From assembly GCA_011317545.1 (NCBI GenBank), contig WUJK01000004.1, positions 1,116,001 to 1,180,000 on the forward strand: a stretch of 64,000 bases of DNA, given 5' to 3'. A model generated the notes under the pieces. The model searched no databases, was not told the DNA's origin, and saw nothing but the letters and a program-made list of their open reading frames with translations. Positions 37,239-47,919 of this stretch are shown piece by piece (the stretch's first letter is position 1; each line of letters begins with the position of its first letter). The DNA comes from Coniella vitis. Its lineage: Eukaryota; Ascomycota; Sordariomycetes; Diaporthales; Schizoparmaceae. The position numbers and the translations under genes are program-made.

Positions 37239-37682
37239 ATGTGTGAATGGAACTGGGTATGTATACATACAAGTCATGGATACAAGCTGTATGTAGAGGA
37301 GAAGGCCCTGTACTGATGATGCACTCTCTCGCCTCCACAATATAGCTGATATTCACGTGCGGGCACGCCGGCCAGCAAGCGGCAGAATGGTGTCCCGTCT
37401 ATGTGCGAGCTGGCCGTTGCAAGCAGGTGGACTGGTGGAACACATCCTACGAGGACAAACTCTGCTGTGAGTGAGCCCCAAACATCTTGTCAGCTTCTTT
37501 TTTTTTTTTATTCTCGGTAAACTGATTGTTTTATCATCATCATCACAGCACGATGCCAGCCGAAGCCGGACCCGCCGTGGTCTCAACAGCTCCAGCAACT
37601 GCTCAAACCCGGTAGTCCCCAAAGTCATTGGGCACGCGTCCACACACACCAGCCCCCGGTTTCATTGCAACAATACCTATGA
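37239..37682 (+). CDS. Small Cys/Trp-rich fungal protein in three short exons
   Basis: A 90-aa protein split so finely that no single frame reveals it: exons 37239-37256 (six codons, MCEWNW), 37346-37466 and 37549-37682, joined in phases 0 and 1. The introns are 89 and 82 nt with GTATGT...TATAG and GTGAGT...ACAG, and CTGAT branch sites. The middle exon reads LIFTCGHAGQQAAEWC, then PVYVRAGRCKQVDWWN and YEDKLC, joining to SRC in exon 3. The spacing of Cys, His and Trp (CGH, EWCPVY, GRC, LCSRC) resembles small fungal proteins with a CGH start and a closing CxxC that I know only as hypothetical; zinc binding is a guess. There is no signal peptide. The last 40 residues are Gln/Pro-rich and less conserved-looking. 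Agreement of three splice phases, four sites and Cys pattern supports it. Confidence 0.7.
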
Positions 37683-38780
37683 GGGGGGTTGTTTTTGGAC
37701 GGGGGCCAAGGGGGAGAGGGGGCAAAGAAGACGATAAAAAGAAAAAAAAAAAGCAAAGTGCTTTCTGCTTTTTCCCCGTCTGCAAGTCTGCTATCCTTTG
37801 CCGCGAGAAAAGACAGTGGCTTTGACCCTAACCCCGAAAGACTTTTGTATAAGCAAAGCAACGGGATGATGCCAGACGTTGCAACGTTCGACGAATGGTC
37901 TTGTACGTCCGTGATGGAATAGCATACAGTACATATTTATAAACACTCTTGTCTTGACCCATGGCCATGCAAGCAAGGCCCAACACAACCACGAGTACGC
38001 GAATTGGAACCACAACGGACAGATGGGGGATCTCTTGTGTAGGCTACGATGACATAATGGGCAGCGGACCAATCAGGATTAGATGTATTGGGTTAGTAAC
38101 ATATTGACCCGCCAGCGACTCTAACCCTGGTTGTCACGACGGACGGAAACTTGAGCTTCATCAGTCTCTGACATCTTTTTGAGAATTGCCTGTGTCAGCT
38201 GATCCTTGCACAATGCGAGGTTCTCCTTTGGCTAATCGTCCTGCATATACCCTATGGTAGGCTCTCTTTTTGTGTGGTAACCCATCGACTGGGGTCGTAT
38301 CAAAGTGCCGAGGTCTATTTCGGGGCGGGGCGTCCTGTTGTTGTTTTTGTTCCTAGAATGTTTATTATGGATAGGAGAGTTGTTCGTAAGTTGGTTGAAA
38401 GTTGGAGTGTTTTTTTTTTAGTTACCCTTTTTTTAAAGGGAAAAAAAGAGGAAAAGATAATAACAAAAAGTGAAATTGCACGAAGCAACATGGAAAATAT
38501 CCAATACATGTATGCCTGCTGATTTGCGCAACCTAGAATTCATAGTAGAGCTGCTATATCTCTCTCGCCCTTCGTACTCCAAGAGGTTCTGAACAAGACG
38601 GCAACACGGCAACAGTTCGTCATACGACCATGCCACTGCTGTGTACATGGTGTACGGTGCCGACAGCAGGGGCTGCAGTGGCAGTGGCAGTGGCAGGCTT
38701 GTGGGATGACGGGCTTGGTGGCCGCGTGGAGTGTGGGGAAGCAGTGGGTGACCTCTGGAAGGTACATACTTGTGTGCTAG

Positions 38781-38796
38781 TACTATGTACATAGTA
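38781..38796. repeat. Perfect 16-bp palindrome TACTATGTACATAGTA
   Basis: A perfect inverted repeat in non-coding DNA. Related shorter forms occur at 12816, 19728, 31217, 34409, 39019, 47391, 47417 and 47552, nearly all outside exons. Confidence 0.85.
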
Positions 38797-39685
38797 GTAA
38801 AGACGACGTTAGGGGACCCCCTGGCCCCAAGCTCCCAGCAGCCTCGTACCCAGTAACATGGCCCATTTGGCTGGGGATGCTCGGGTGCTACCATCAGTAT
38901 TGGAGCGCCCCGTATTCTGCTCCACTCCCTGGTGGCGGTGCTCAATACTCTGTACTCTGTAGGGCCGAGCTTTTGTTCTCTTGCTTTCCCCAGAGTTGAC
39001 ACTTTTTGGCGCACAGCGTATACATAGTATATTCGCACATCGCAGTCAATCCTGCAAATAGGACTTTGGTGGCTGTTGGTTGGGCACTGATGAACCATTA
39101 TTTATTTTTGATTTTGATTTTTTATTTTAAATGCATGCTCTTGCTTCGCTTGATCCTTTGTGGTTCATTTTGACTTTCTTCTTTTGGCTCGGCTGATCCT
39201 TCGCATTCGACTGCCAGGGGCCGACAGGGCTCCCAGCCCGATTGAACCCACTATTCGGCTCCCAGTCCAACGATGATCAGGCACGCCCCCAAGCCAAGCC
39301 CCCCCCCGAGCCAAGCCTGTTGCATCATCTCTTTTGGCACTTGGGCACTCTGGCACTCTGGTGTACTTGACTAGGGCCTCCGCACCTGCAGCTTCGAACA
39401 GCACCAGCACCAGCACCAGCACCTGGCTTGCGCATCAACCCGCCCGTTTCACCCAACCCTTGCCCTGCCTTGCCTCGCCGTGCAGAATATTACGCCGCCC
39501 CCAGTTCGCTGCTTGGCGAATCCTCCTCCTCCTCCTCCTCCACGCTAGCACCAAAGCAGCGCTCGCGGCATCTCGTTGCGACCCCGAATCCGATCGCTTC
39601 TTCACCACCGCTCAACACTCAACACTCACCACCACGTGAGGACACACTGTAGCTTCTCGTCTGCCCTGCCACCACAACCTCACAT

Positions 39686-39719
<34 letters not shown>
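39686..39719. repeat. (AGC)n microsatellite in RhoGAP gene leader
   Basis: Eleven AGC units about 540 nt upstream of the RGD1-like start codon, probably in its 5' flank or leader. Confidence 0.9.
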
Positions 39720-40253
39720 CAAGCACAAGCACCGCACGGCGGCTGAGAGCCAGCCAACACGCACGCGGCTCGTCCGACCACCATCTCGTCCGACTTGGTC
39801 GCTACTTACTGCCACTGACCGCACCACCGCCATCCCACTGCATGCAAACTGAATCAAGCAACCCACAGGGGCTCGAGGCGTGCCACTTCTGGTCGAACGC
39901 ACGTCCTTTGGTCTACAGCCTTGTGAGTCCCGCCTGTTTGGGTGCGCGACTGTATCGTGCACGTGTTGGTGCGTAGGTCGTCCCTTTGGCCGGCGCGCCA
40001 TCCTGCTTTGCTTGCTGGCTTGCACGCTTGCTTGTTTGGACGCAACTCAGCGAGTTGGCGAGCCTGAGCTTTTGCCCCGGCCTCTGTCTTGGGTCTAGCC
40101 GCACTTGAAGACGGACGGTCTTGGACAGTCTCAGATCTCGAGGCTGGTCCGCTAGCCCTGCTGACACACTTGTCAATTACTCGCAAAACCGCCCTGCTAC
40201 CATCATTCCTGCCGCTTCTCCCCCACCCCACGCCCACGAGAGATCCGCCCACC

Positions 40254-43100
40254 ATGGCCGACGGCAACGCCTCCACCGACTACCTCCCGCAGATACCTCG
40301 CGAACGATCGGACAGCATCATGTCTCTCGGCGCCGGCATCAACCTGCCCGAGGATGGCGCCGCGCCCACAGCAGCGCCGCTGAATGGAGCAGGAGGAACC
40401 ATGGCTGGCTCGAGCAGTGCGCCTCCAGATCCGACATGCCCTGCGAACCCGGCGGCCAAGCCCCCGCCTCGACCAGACTCGGCCGGGGAGAAGATGATGC
40501 AGGAGGTGCTTACATCTGAGGTGAATACTATTCCGGGAAACAACGGAGCGCGCGGCAAAAGGGGACAAACGGCTGACGAGGTTGTCTAGATTGGTGTTGC
40601 TACAATGCTCAACCGGCTCAAGCAGAGCATAGCATCGGCAAAGGTACGCCCACGTTGTGTTGTTGCAACAAGGGAACCCTGAAAAACCGCAAGAGTGTTC
40701 AAGCAAGCAATGGCCACTGACAAAATACCACAAAAACTCGTCGGGGGTTTCGCGCTACAGGAATTCGCCAACTTTCTCAAGAAGAGAGCCTCGATCGAAG
40801 AGAACAATTCGAGCATGCTCAAGAGGCTGGCCCAAGGCACGGCCGACAACATGCGCCGCACAGATCACCTCGGAGGCACATTCAACAAGGCCTTTGACGG
40901 CATGATGGTCATACACGAGAGAATCGCCGAAAACGGTCTGCAGTACGCCATGTCGCTGTACCAAATGACCGAGGACCTGGTGGAGCTCGCGGCCATGGCC
41001 GAGAAGCAGCGAAAGGGCTGGAAACAAGGCGGGCTGGCGGCCGAGCAGCGCGTCGTCGATGTCGAAGCCCAGATGCGCAAGTCGCAGGCAAAATACTACT
41101 CGCTGGCCGAAGAATACGATCGCGCGAGGACCGGCGACGGCTCCAAGAGTCGCGTCTTCGGCATTAAGGGTCCCAAGTCGGCAGCGCAGCACGAGGAGGA
41201 GCTCTTGCGCAAGGTGCAGGCTGCGGACCAGGACTACCAGAACAAGGTGCAGGTTCTGCTGCAAGAGAGGGGCCAGTTGATTGCAACCACGAGACCAGAG
41301 GCGATCAAGGCGCTGCAGGACATTGTGCGCGAGTGCGATTCGGGTCTGTTGTTGCAGATGCAAAAGTTTGGTGCGTGGACCGCCTTGTTCTTTTTTTCTT
41401 TTTCTTTTGGGCAAGACTGACAGACACACACAGCATCGTTCAACGAGAAATTGTTGTTGAGCAACGGCTTGAGCATCAGCCCCCTCAAGAACGCGAATGG
41501 AATACGGACCGAGTCCATGAGCTTGCGAGAAATCGTCAACAACGTGGATGCGCAGAAGGACCTGGGCGACTTTTTGTGCCAGAATCGCAACAAGGTCCCT
41601 CCACGGTCGGGCGAGCCTAAATATGAACGTCATCCTGTAAGCAGTCCCAGTGTCCACCAAGCCGAGCTGAGCTTATTATATAGACGCCGCCGCCGCCGCC
41701 GCCGCCGCCGCCAAGCGACTAACCAGCGTCCAGGTACTCGGAGGAGGCCCTGCTGCCACGAATGGCCCTAATTATGCGCCTCAACATCAAGCTACCAAGA
41801 GCCAGAATGCCGTGCCGCCATCGCAGTCTCCCACTCACACCAAACAGGACTCGTTCCAGGGCCCGCCAAACACACTACCCCTAGGCCAGCCTCAGTCGTC
41901 GTCTTCCCACCCTCAAGACTCGGAATGGCCCCGGACTTCATTTACCCCCATAGCAGGCGGTCCGCGGCCCCCTTCTTCGAATCAGCACGAGCGTAGCTTT
42001 AGTTCAGCCAGCTTGTTGACCAGTTCGGGTCCTACCGCATCGCAGCCTCCATACAGCACCCGGAATTCCATGGGGCCAGGAGGGCTGCTGGGGATGCAGC
42101 AAGGCGGCAGCAACAGCAACAACAACAACAACAACAACACACGGTTCAATGGCAACATGGGAAGTGCGGGCATCTCGGCGCAGGGCCCACCACAACTTGG
42201 CGCTCTGTCGTTCCAGGAGCCGCCTTCTGCACCTACGCAGCCCCCGCAATTTGCGCTCGATCCTTCGCCTCGGGATCACACCACGCCACATTATCCCTCG
42301 CACGGCTCGACAGCACCAGTGCAAGAGTCCAGGCCAGTCTTCGGCGTGTCACTGAGCAGATTATACGAGCGAGACCAACTGGCTGTGCCTATGGTTGTCT
42401 ATCAGTGCATCCAGGCCGTGGATCTGTTTGGGTTGAACTTGGAGGGTATCTACCGGTTGTCTGGATCCTTGCCGCACGTCAACAAGCTCAAGAGCATGTT
42501 TGACACGGGTAAGTTTGAATCAATCTGTCGCATTCCAAGTACTGCAGCAATCTTTTTGGTGGCTGACAACAAGTGGAACAATAGATGCTACATCGCCCGA
42601 GCTCGACTTTAGAAATCCCGAGAATTTCTTCCACGACGTGAACAGCGTTGCTGGTTTGCTGAAGCAGTTCTTCCGCGATCTACCAGACCCTCTGCTCACT
42701 CGGGAGTATTATGACCAGTTCATTGCAGCAGCTAGTATGTTTGATTTGGTTCTTTCCACACCCCCCCCCCCCTTTTTTTTCTGCTCATGGAATATCTTGC
42801 CGTTACTCACAATGTACACTAGGGCACGAGGATGAAATCGTCCGCCGTGACTCTCTCCACGCCACCATCAACAATCTCCCCGATCCCAACTACGCCACAC
42901 TGCGCGCGCTCATGCTGCATCTGAACCGCGTTGTGGAGAATTCGAGCTCGAACCGCATGACGACGCAGAACCTGGCGATTGTGTTTGGTCCTACGCTCAT
43001 GGGCGGCGCGCAAAACCGCAACATTGCGGACTCTGGGTTCCAGTGCAAGGTTGTGGATACGATACTGCAGAATACGTTGCAGATCTTTGACGATGATTGA
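40254..43100 (+). CDS. RGD1: F-BAR and RhoGAP domain protein, Rgd1-like
   Basis: Seven exons (40254-40520, 40590-40643, 40761-41370, 41434-41636, 41734-42508, 42585-42734, 42823-43100), all in phase, give 778 aa. The F-BAR domain covers about residues 90-380 (EFANFLKKRASIEENN, GLQYAMSLYQMTEDLVELA, AKYYSLAEEYDRA). A disordered Ser/Pro/Gln/Asn linker follows, with a poly-Asn run. The C-terminal RhoGAP domain starts FGVSLSRLYERD, has the arginine finger in LEGIYRLSG (about Arg619) and the block NRMTTQNLAIVFGPTLM. Yeast Rgd1 is a GAP for Rho3 and Rho4 and links phosphoinositides to polarity and cell-wall signalling; the same role at hyphal tips and septa is inferred. Intron 4 carries a run of about nine CCG triplets, and intron 6 a C10T8 run. 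Confidence 0.95.
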
Positions 43101-44710
43101 AGGGCATGGCGCGGGCGTGTGTGTAGTCGTGAACGGCTTTTGTTTTCTTGGAGGGCTCATGGTTTTTGACTCGTTGTTGCTTTCACATGGAAGGGTTTTA
43201 TTGGCGATTTGGTTCTAATAGCGTGTGCTGAAGAGAAACAAGTGTTGTGACCTGCCGCCGTCCGATTCTCGAAAAAAAAAAAAAAAAAAAGAAGAAAAAG
43301 AAAAAAAAAAAAAAAAGCCCGAGCCGAAAGGTGGAAGTGGAACAGCGTCTGGAGTTTATATGTGTATTCCTACCTATTTCAACTTCTCGCCATGTCGTTT
43401 TTGCACCCCAAGTTTTTTTTTTTTTTCTTCTTCTTTCCTTCCTATTCCTACCATCATCATCATCCTACTCTTTACCTTTGTCGACTCCTTTCTTGTAAGC
43501 AGTGTTTTATCTTGAGCTTGATGTGCGCTTTCAGTTTTGCATGCGAAGCGCGGGGTATTTGGGAAGTAAGGAAGTTTTTTTTTTTTTTTTCTCTTTTTTG
43601 TTGGTTCGATTCGAGGAAACAAGAATAGGAATGGAATCGCAGGGTTATTCTTATCTCGGGCGGTGTTTGTAATGTCCGTGTGAAAGTAGAGCAGTACAAA
43701 AATAAATCAACGATTCGGTATTAAAAAGGGAAAAAAAAAAAAAAGGGCATTAGACCTGGGTGTTTGGACGTAAAAAGTCTTTTGCCTTCTCCAATGTTCA
43801 TCTTGCATAAGAGACGTGACGTGACGTGACGTGACGTGACGTGACGTTTGGTCTATGAGAGTGAGCACTTTGGTTCGAAAGGCTTTTTTTTTTTTTTTTT
43901 TGATGCAGTTACAATTTTTCAGGTTCAGCAAACTTTCAACATTGATTCATCGAGGTCTTTTCTTTTCTTTTTTTCTTTTTATAAAAAAAGAAAAAAGTTG
44001 TCGTCATATAATATAGCACAGGATGGATACATACACTGGTTACTTCGTGTTTACGTTTGGGTTGTTCAGCTGCTGATTGATGTTCTCTTTATTTACGATA
44101 GGGTATACCCACGTCGACGATAGAAATATAGACTGATAAAAGTCCCAAGTAGAGGTAGGTGTCTTGACAGATTTGATATTATACACGGCTTGTCCAGATA
44201 AGGAGGAGAAGACCAAAAAAAAAAAAAAAAAAAAAAGGAAAGAAAAAGAAAGAAAGAAAAAGAAAGCAATAGTGGAAGAATAAAACAACAAGGTCTGTCC
44301 TAATGTAGTCCACCAGCCCTCCACACAAGAACCACATGGAACATGACTACCAACATGCCCGCCATATCGAGCATCCCTCTGATGAGACTGTTGGGGGGCG
44401 GCTTTTTGGCTTCCTTCTTCTTGCCGAACTTGTTGTTGTTGTTGTTGTTGTTGTTGTCATTGGTGCTGGTGGTGGTTATTTGTGGGTGTGAACAATTCGT
44501 CTCCTCATCCTTCTCCTTCTCCTTGTCATCATCTACCCCGACGGCATCGCCAAGCAAGAGACCTCGTTGACACCAGCGCAGTGGCCGATGCGAATGCGAA
44601 TGCGAATGCGTGTGCGTGTGCGTGTGCGGATGCTGTTTGTATGCATCATGTTGCTGTTGCTGTTGCTGTTGCTGTGGCTTTTGTTGTGATTGTGATTGTG
44701 GTTGTTGTGG
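43101..44710. other. Intergenic region with many homopolymers
   Basis: 1.6 kb between the RGD1-like and secreted-protein genes, which converge. It has A runs at 43272-43315, T runs at 43413, 43574 and 43884, A18 at 44217, the GACGT repeat, and GCGAAT/GCGTGT repeats at 44587-44632. A minus frame at 44300-44557 has a poly-Asn run and a hydrophobic end but no ATG. No gene assigned. Confidence 0.5.
43813..43847. repeat. (GACGT)n repeat with overlapping TGACGT sites
   Basis: Seven tandem pentamers. Each junction creates TGACGT, the half-site of ATF/CREB-type bZIP proteins. It lies about 710 nt downstream of RGD1 and 2.1 kb from the nearest start codon, so it may be only a microsatellite. Confidence 0.9.
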
Positions 44711-45390
44711 TCAACAGCGTGCTTGGTGGACAATGACGTTCCAGTTGTCGGCAAAGAATTGCTGGCCGACGACGCGGTGGTCCCAGTTTTCGCAGTCGCG
44801 GATGATCATGGCGGCGGCGGCGGCGATTTCCTTGTAGGATTGGAGGGCGAATTCGTGGTCGTTCTATTTTTTTTATTAGTGGAATTAACAAGATTTGGTT
44901 ATTGAATGGGGTGATGAGTGATGGGGGATGAATGATGGGCAGGAGAGACGAGAAGAGGTGAAGCAAGGGATAAGTGTCTTATTGGGGAAGAGGGGCAGGG
45001 GCAGAATATAAAAGAGAATATACATATATATATATATATAAACATAAAAAGAAGATCAGGAAAAGGGAAAATTGTACACATACATCATTGCACCAGGTGA
45101 TGCCCGTGTTGTAGGAGCAGCTCACCATGCCACACTTGCCGGGGCCGGCGCCCGCGCGCGGGATGCCTGGCACCGCGTCCAGGTGGTAGATGCCCTGCCA
45201 GACCAGCTTGGACGCCATGCGGCTGTTCTTGCGGAACCGGCAGAAGCGGACGGTGGGCTTGTGGGGGAACTGGTTCGCGGCCTGGACCGAGGCCGCGTAC
45301 AGGGCGGCTTGGGGCGCCAGGGCCATGGGCGCGCGGGGGGCAATGTTGGCTATATTCGAATTATCGTCGTCGTCGTCGTCGTCGTCGTCG

Positions 45391-45446
<56 letters not shown>

Positions 45447-45748
45447 GGTGTTGTTATCGCGCTTGTTCAGGAGGAATGGCATGGCCAGGATGGAGTTATT
45501 TGCCATGTTGCGGTGGATGGCGGCGTAGTTCACGGGGTCGAGCTCGTGGAGAGCGTGGAAAACGTCTTCCACAGTGCCGTTCACGGCCAGGGAGTCTGTG
45601 GAGGGAGAACGGAAAGGGCTTGGTTAGAGTTTTGGGTTCTTGGGAGAGGACGAGTCTTTTATGACGCGGCTCCTTTTGCGAGTGCCGACCGTCCAAGGGG
45701 AAAAAAAAGAGGAAGAGGCAGCAAGGGAGGAAGGGAGTGAGTGGCTTT

Positions 45749-45784
<36 letters not shown>

Positions 45785-45973
45785 TTTTTTTTAAGGAAGA
45801 TAAAAAGAAGTAGATGAATACGTACGAGTGGCGTTAAAGGGCACGTCCCAGGCTGTGTCAACCACCGTGTAATTGTCGCCGAGAAATTCGAGCGTCTCGA
45901 GAGCAATGGCGTGGGTGCCAGCAGCGCCCAAGGCCACGGCCACGGCAATGGTGAGGGAGGAGGTCAGCTTCAT
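44711..45973 (-). CDS. Secreted cysteine-containing protein with Asn/Asp run
   Basis: Three exons (45973-45826, 45595-45084, 44863-44711) in phases 1 and 0 give 270 aa. A clear signal peptide (MKLTSSLTIAVAVALGAAGTHA, cleavage after about residue 22) means export. The mature protein has a run of about 20 Asn then 9 Asp, encoded by AAC/GAC triplets at 45362-45445. The conserved part follows: RFCRF, PGKCGMVSCSYNTGITWCND, the join to NDHEFALQSYKEI, MIIRDCENW and a final Cys in HQARC. The CGxVSCSYNxxIxWCND pattern is one I have seen in secreted fungal proteins of unknown function, with six or so cysteines likely in disulfides. It may be an effector-like or wall-associated protein; this is inference. 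Both introns are unusually long for this window (230 and 220 nt) and hold CTTT and TA repeats. Confidence 0.85.
45362..45445 (-). repeat. Coding trinucleotide repeat, Asn then Asp run
   Basis: On the plus strand, GTC triplets followed by GTT triplets. Read on the minus strand they encode the Asn run then the Asp run of the secreted protein. It is in frame and nearly pure, so its length may vary between strains. Confidence 0.9.
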
Positions 45974-47919
45974 GGTGGATGGACGAAGGGGTTCTTATGG
46001 GGGATGGTAGTGTGGGTTTCTTTTTGTTTGGAAAGGTCAAGATCCAACTGGCACGGGAACAAGTCACTGGAGTTTGGTTTGCGAGGTTGGCAGGATGATC
46101 GAACACTCTTGTAGGGGAACGGATGGCTGGTTTATGTATTCTTCCTCCGAGTCTGAGCCCACAGAACCACCACCAGGTCGAACGTGGTCACAGCCGGAAT
46201 CTCTGCACCCCTCTCCTTTTTAGTGCGACTGCTTCGATCCTAGACTGACAGCATGGCCGGGTTGGGAAGCGGAGAGAAGCTACAAGCCGTTCTCCATCAC
46301 GTGTCAAGATGGCCAAGCCGATATCAGCGTGCGCTCGACTCTGGGCCGGCACTACCACAGCGCAGGTGGAAAATGAATTTCTAGATGCAGAAATCCACCA
46401 CGCGGCTCCATGGATGGACGGGAAGGGAAATCCTCAACTCTGCTGCTTTGCCGGAAGTCGCTTTTTCTAGAGACTGTTGAGAAGTTAGTACAAGATCTTG
46501 ATGCTCGTGGGCCAATGAAGTGACTCTGATTCCTTAGTTGTAAATTAACACAGACTCTGCCAGGTCCAAAGTAGGATCCGACATGTCCAGATACCTTGGT
46601 GGCTTTTGTTGGGGAGAACTTGACTACTTTCGTTCAACTTCCCCTGGGAATGGCGTACTTTCTGGCTGCCTGGCGATCACCACCGTAGCATCACGAGGGG
46701 TGCGCATTTGGCAGCGGCTGAACATGCAAACAGTATGGTCGTCGCTGCGAGTGCGGGTCAGTATTGCTGGTCGACTGGTGGGCTAGAGAGATATCCAGTC
46801 ACACGTCGAGCAAAGGTTACCGTAGCAGACAGGACATGTATGGTCTTCCACTTTTCATCCGGCGATGCGTGCAAGAGAGCCACCGTCTACAAGAGACCGG
46901 GTAGGAGCACTCATGACAGCTCCACACGAGAAACTCCCAAGACGGCTGTCTCAACCATGGACTATTCGAGCTCGAATATGCGTGTCTCCATACCACCGAG
47001 CCCAGTGTACCGCGGGCGTCCGGCTGGGCTGGTCAAGTCGACGGTATACCAGTCTAATTTAGCCTACCCAAAAGAGTCCGCATATGGCTTAAAATGCAGT
47101 GACTGAGTCTGTGACCCCGCCCGTACTCAGCAGCTCGAGAAACGGGTCCTTGTGACTCTTCGGCTCGAGGAGTCGTTGCAAGTCAGAAGCGGCGCAGGCT
47201 ATCAAGCTTGAGCCCCTCAAAGGTAGGGCGGATGATGACTACCGAGCGGTGCAATAACATATGAAGAGAGAATTGTGTTGGCGGCCGAGTGTAAGTGAAT
47301 CTATCAGAAACAGCGAGATATCGCCAGGATATTCTGCTTCTCATCCGACCGAGTGTAGTCAGGCAGTCCAACGTCTTACTAAGAAACAAGTACTATGTAC
47401 ATGTACGTACACAGTCCTATGTACATAGTAGCGCGGCTCAAAGGTACGTACCTGAAAATTGCGGGGCTCCGGCTGGACGACATCGGTACAGCTGCCGAGT
47501 GGTGCAGAGGCCAGAGACCATTGTTAGTCATCAAAGGGCGAGCTGCGCATGGGTACATAGTACATAGTCGCATCAGGCGGCTAACCGCTGCTGCAGATCG
47601 CCTAGCCCCCAATGCGGAACGCCAAACGGTGCATCATGCACGCATCCCCCTTGCACCCTTTCCGCACCGCGTTCCCTTCGCCTCACATCAGCAACCCGAA
47701 TTCCCGATTCAGCCTGTTCCACTGACTGGACGGACCTACCTTCTTGTTCGCTCTAACCTTGTTTCCACATCGACGTGCCAGGCAATGTGAAGAGGTGACT
47801 TGTCGTGTGTCTGGTCGCAAGCCACTGTGCCTCTGCCCCTCTCGCTTCCGACAATTCCCTCGCTCTTCTTCCTCTTGCTCGCCTTTCGGACCATTGACGC
47901 TCGGAAACACGACGACGAC
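45974..47919. other. Divergent promoter region, secreted protein and EAF genes
   Basis: 1.9 kb between two divergent start codons with no recognisable gene. It is notable for a cluster of GTACATAGTAC-like palindromes at 47391-47568. The last 200 nt before 47920 are CT- and CCG-rich. Confidence 0.55.
47391..47568. repeat. Cluster of CTATGTACATAG-type palindromes
   Basis: Three matches within 180 nt: TACTATGTACATGTAC at 47391-47406, CTATGTACATAGTA at 47417-47430 and GTACATAGTACATAGT at 47552-47567. They lie 350-530 nt upstream of the EAF gene and share the core of the palindrome at 38781. Confidence 0.8.

Larger units (their letters stand above)
37683..40253. other. Intergenic region and leader of the RhoGAP gene
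   Basis: About 2.6 kb without a supported gene. It holds the palindrome at 38781-38796, a related TATACATAGTATA at 39019-39031, a stretch of CAGTGG repeats near 38670, CAC/CAG repeats at 39400-39420 and the AGC repeat at 39686. The CT- and CA-rich DNA just before 40254 looks like a transcribed leader. Confidence 0.55.

Noticed and set aside
38617..38650. Resemblance to a 5S rRNA start (CATACGACCAT)
   Set aside because: Only the first dozen bases match; the internal control region and 3' helix are missing.
38433..39098. A 221-codon minus-strand frame
   Set aside because: It crosses the palindrome and simple repeats and has no family features; more likely promoter DNA.
44300..44557. A minus-strand frame with a poly-Asn run and a hydrophobic end (MLDMAGMLVVMFHVVLVW)
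   Set aside because: It has no ATG, no convincing acceptor linking it to the secreted protein, which already ends with a proper TGA. A GPI-type last exon cannot be excluded, but I cannot support it.
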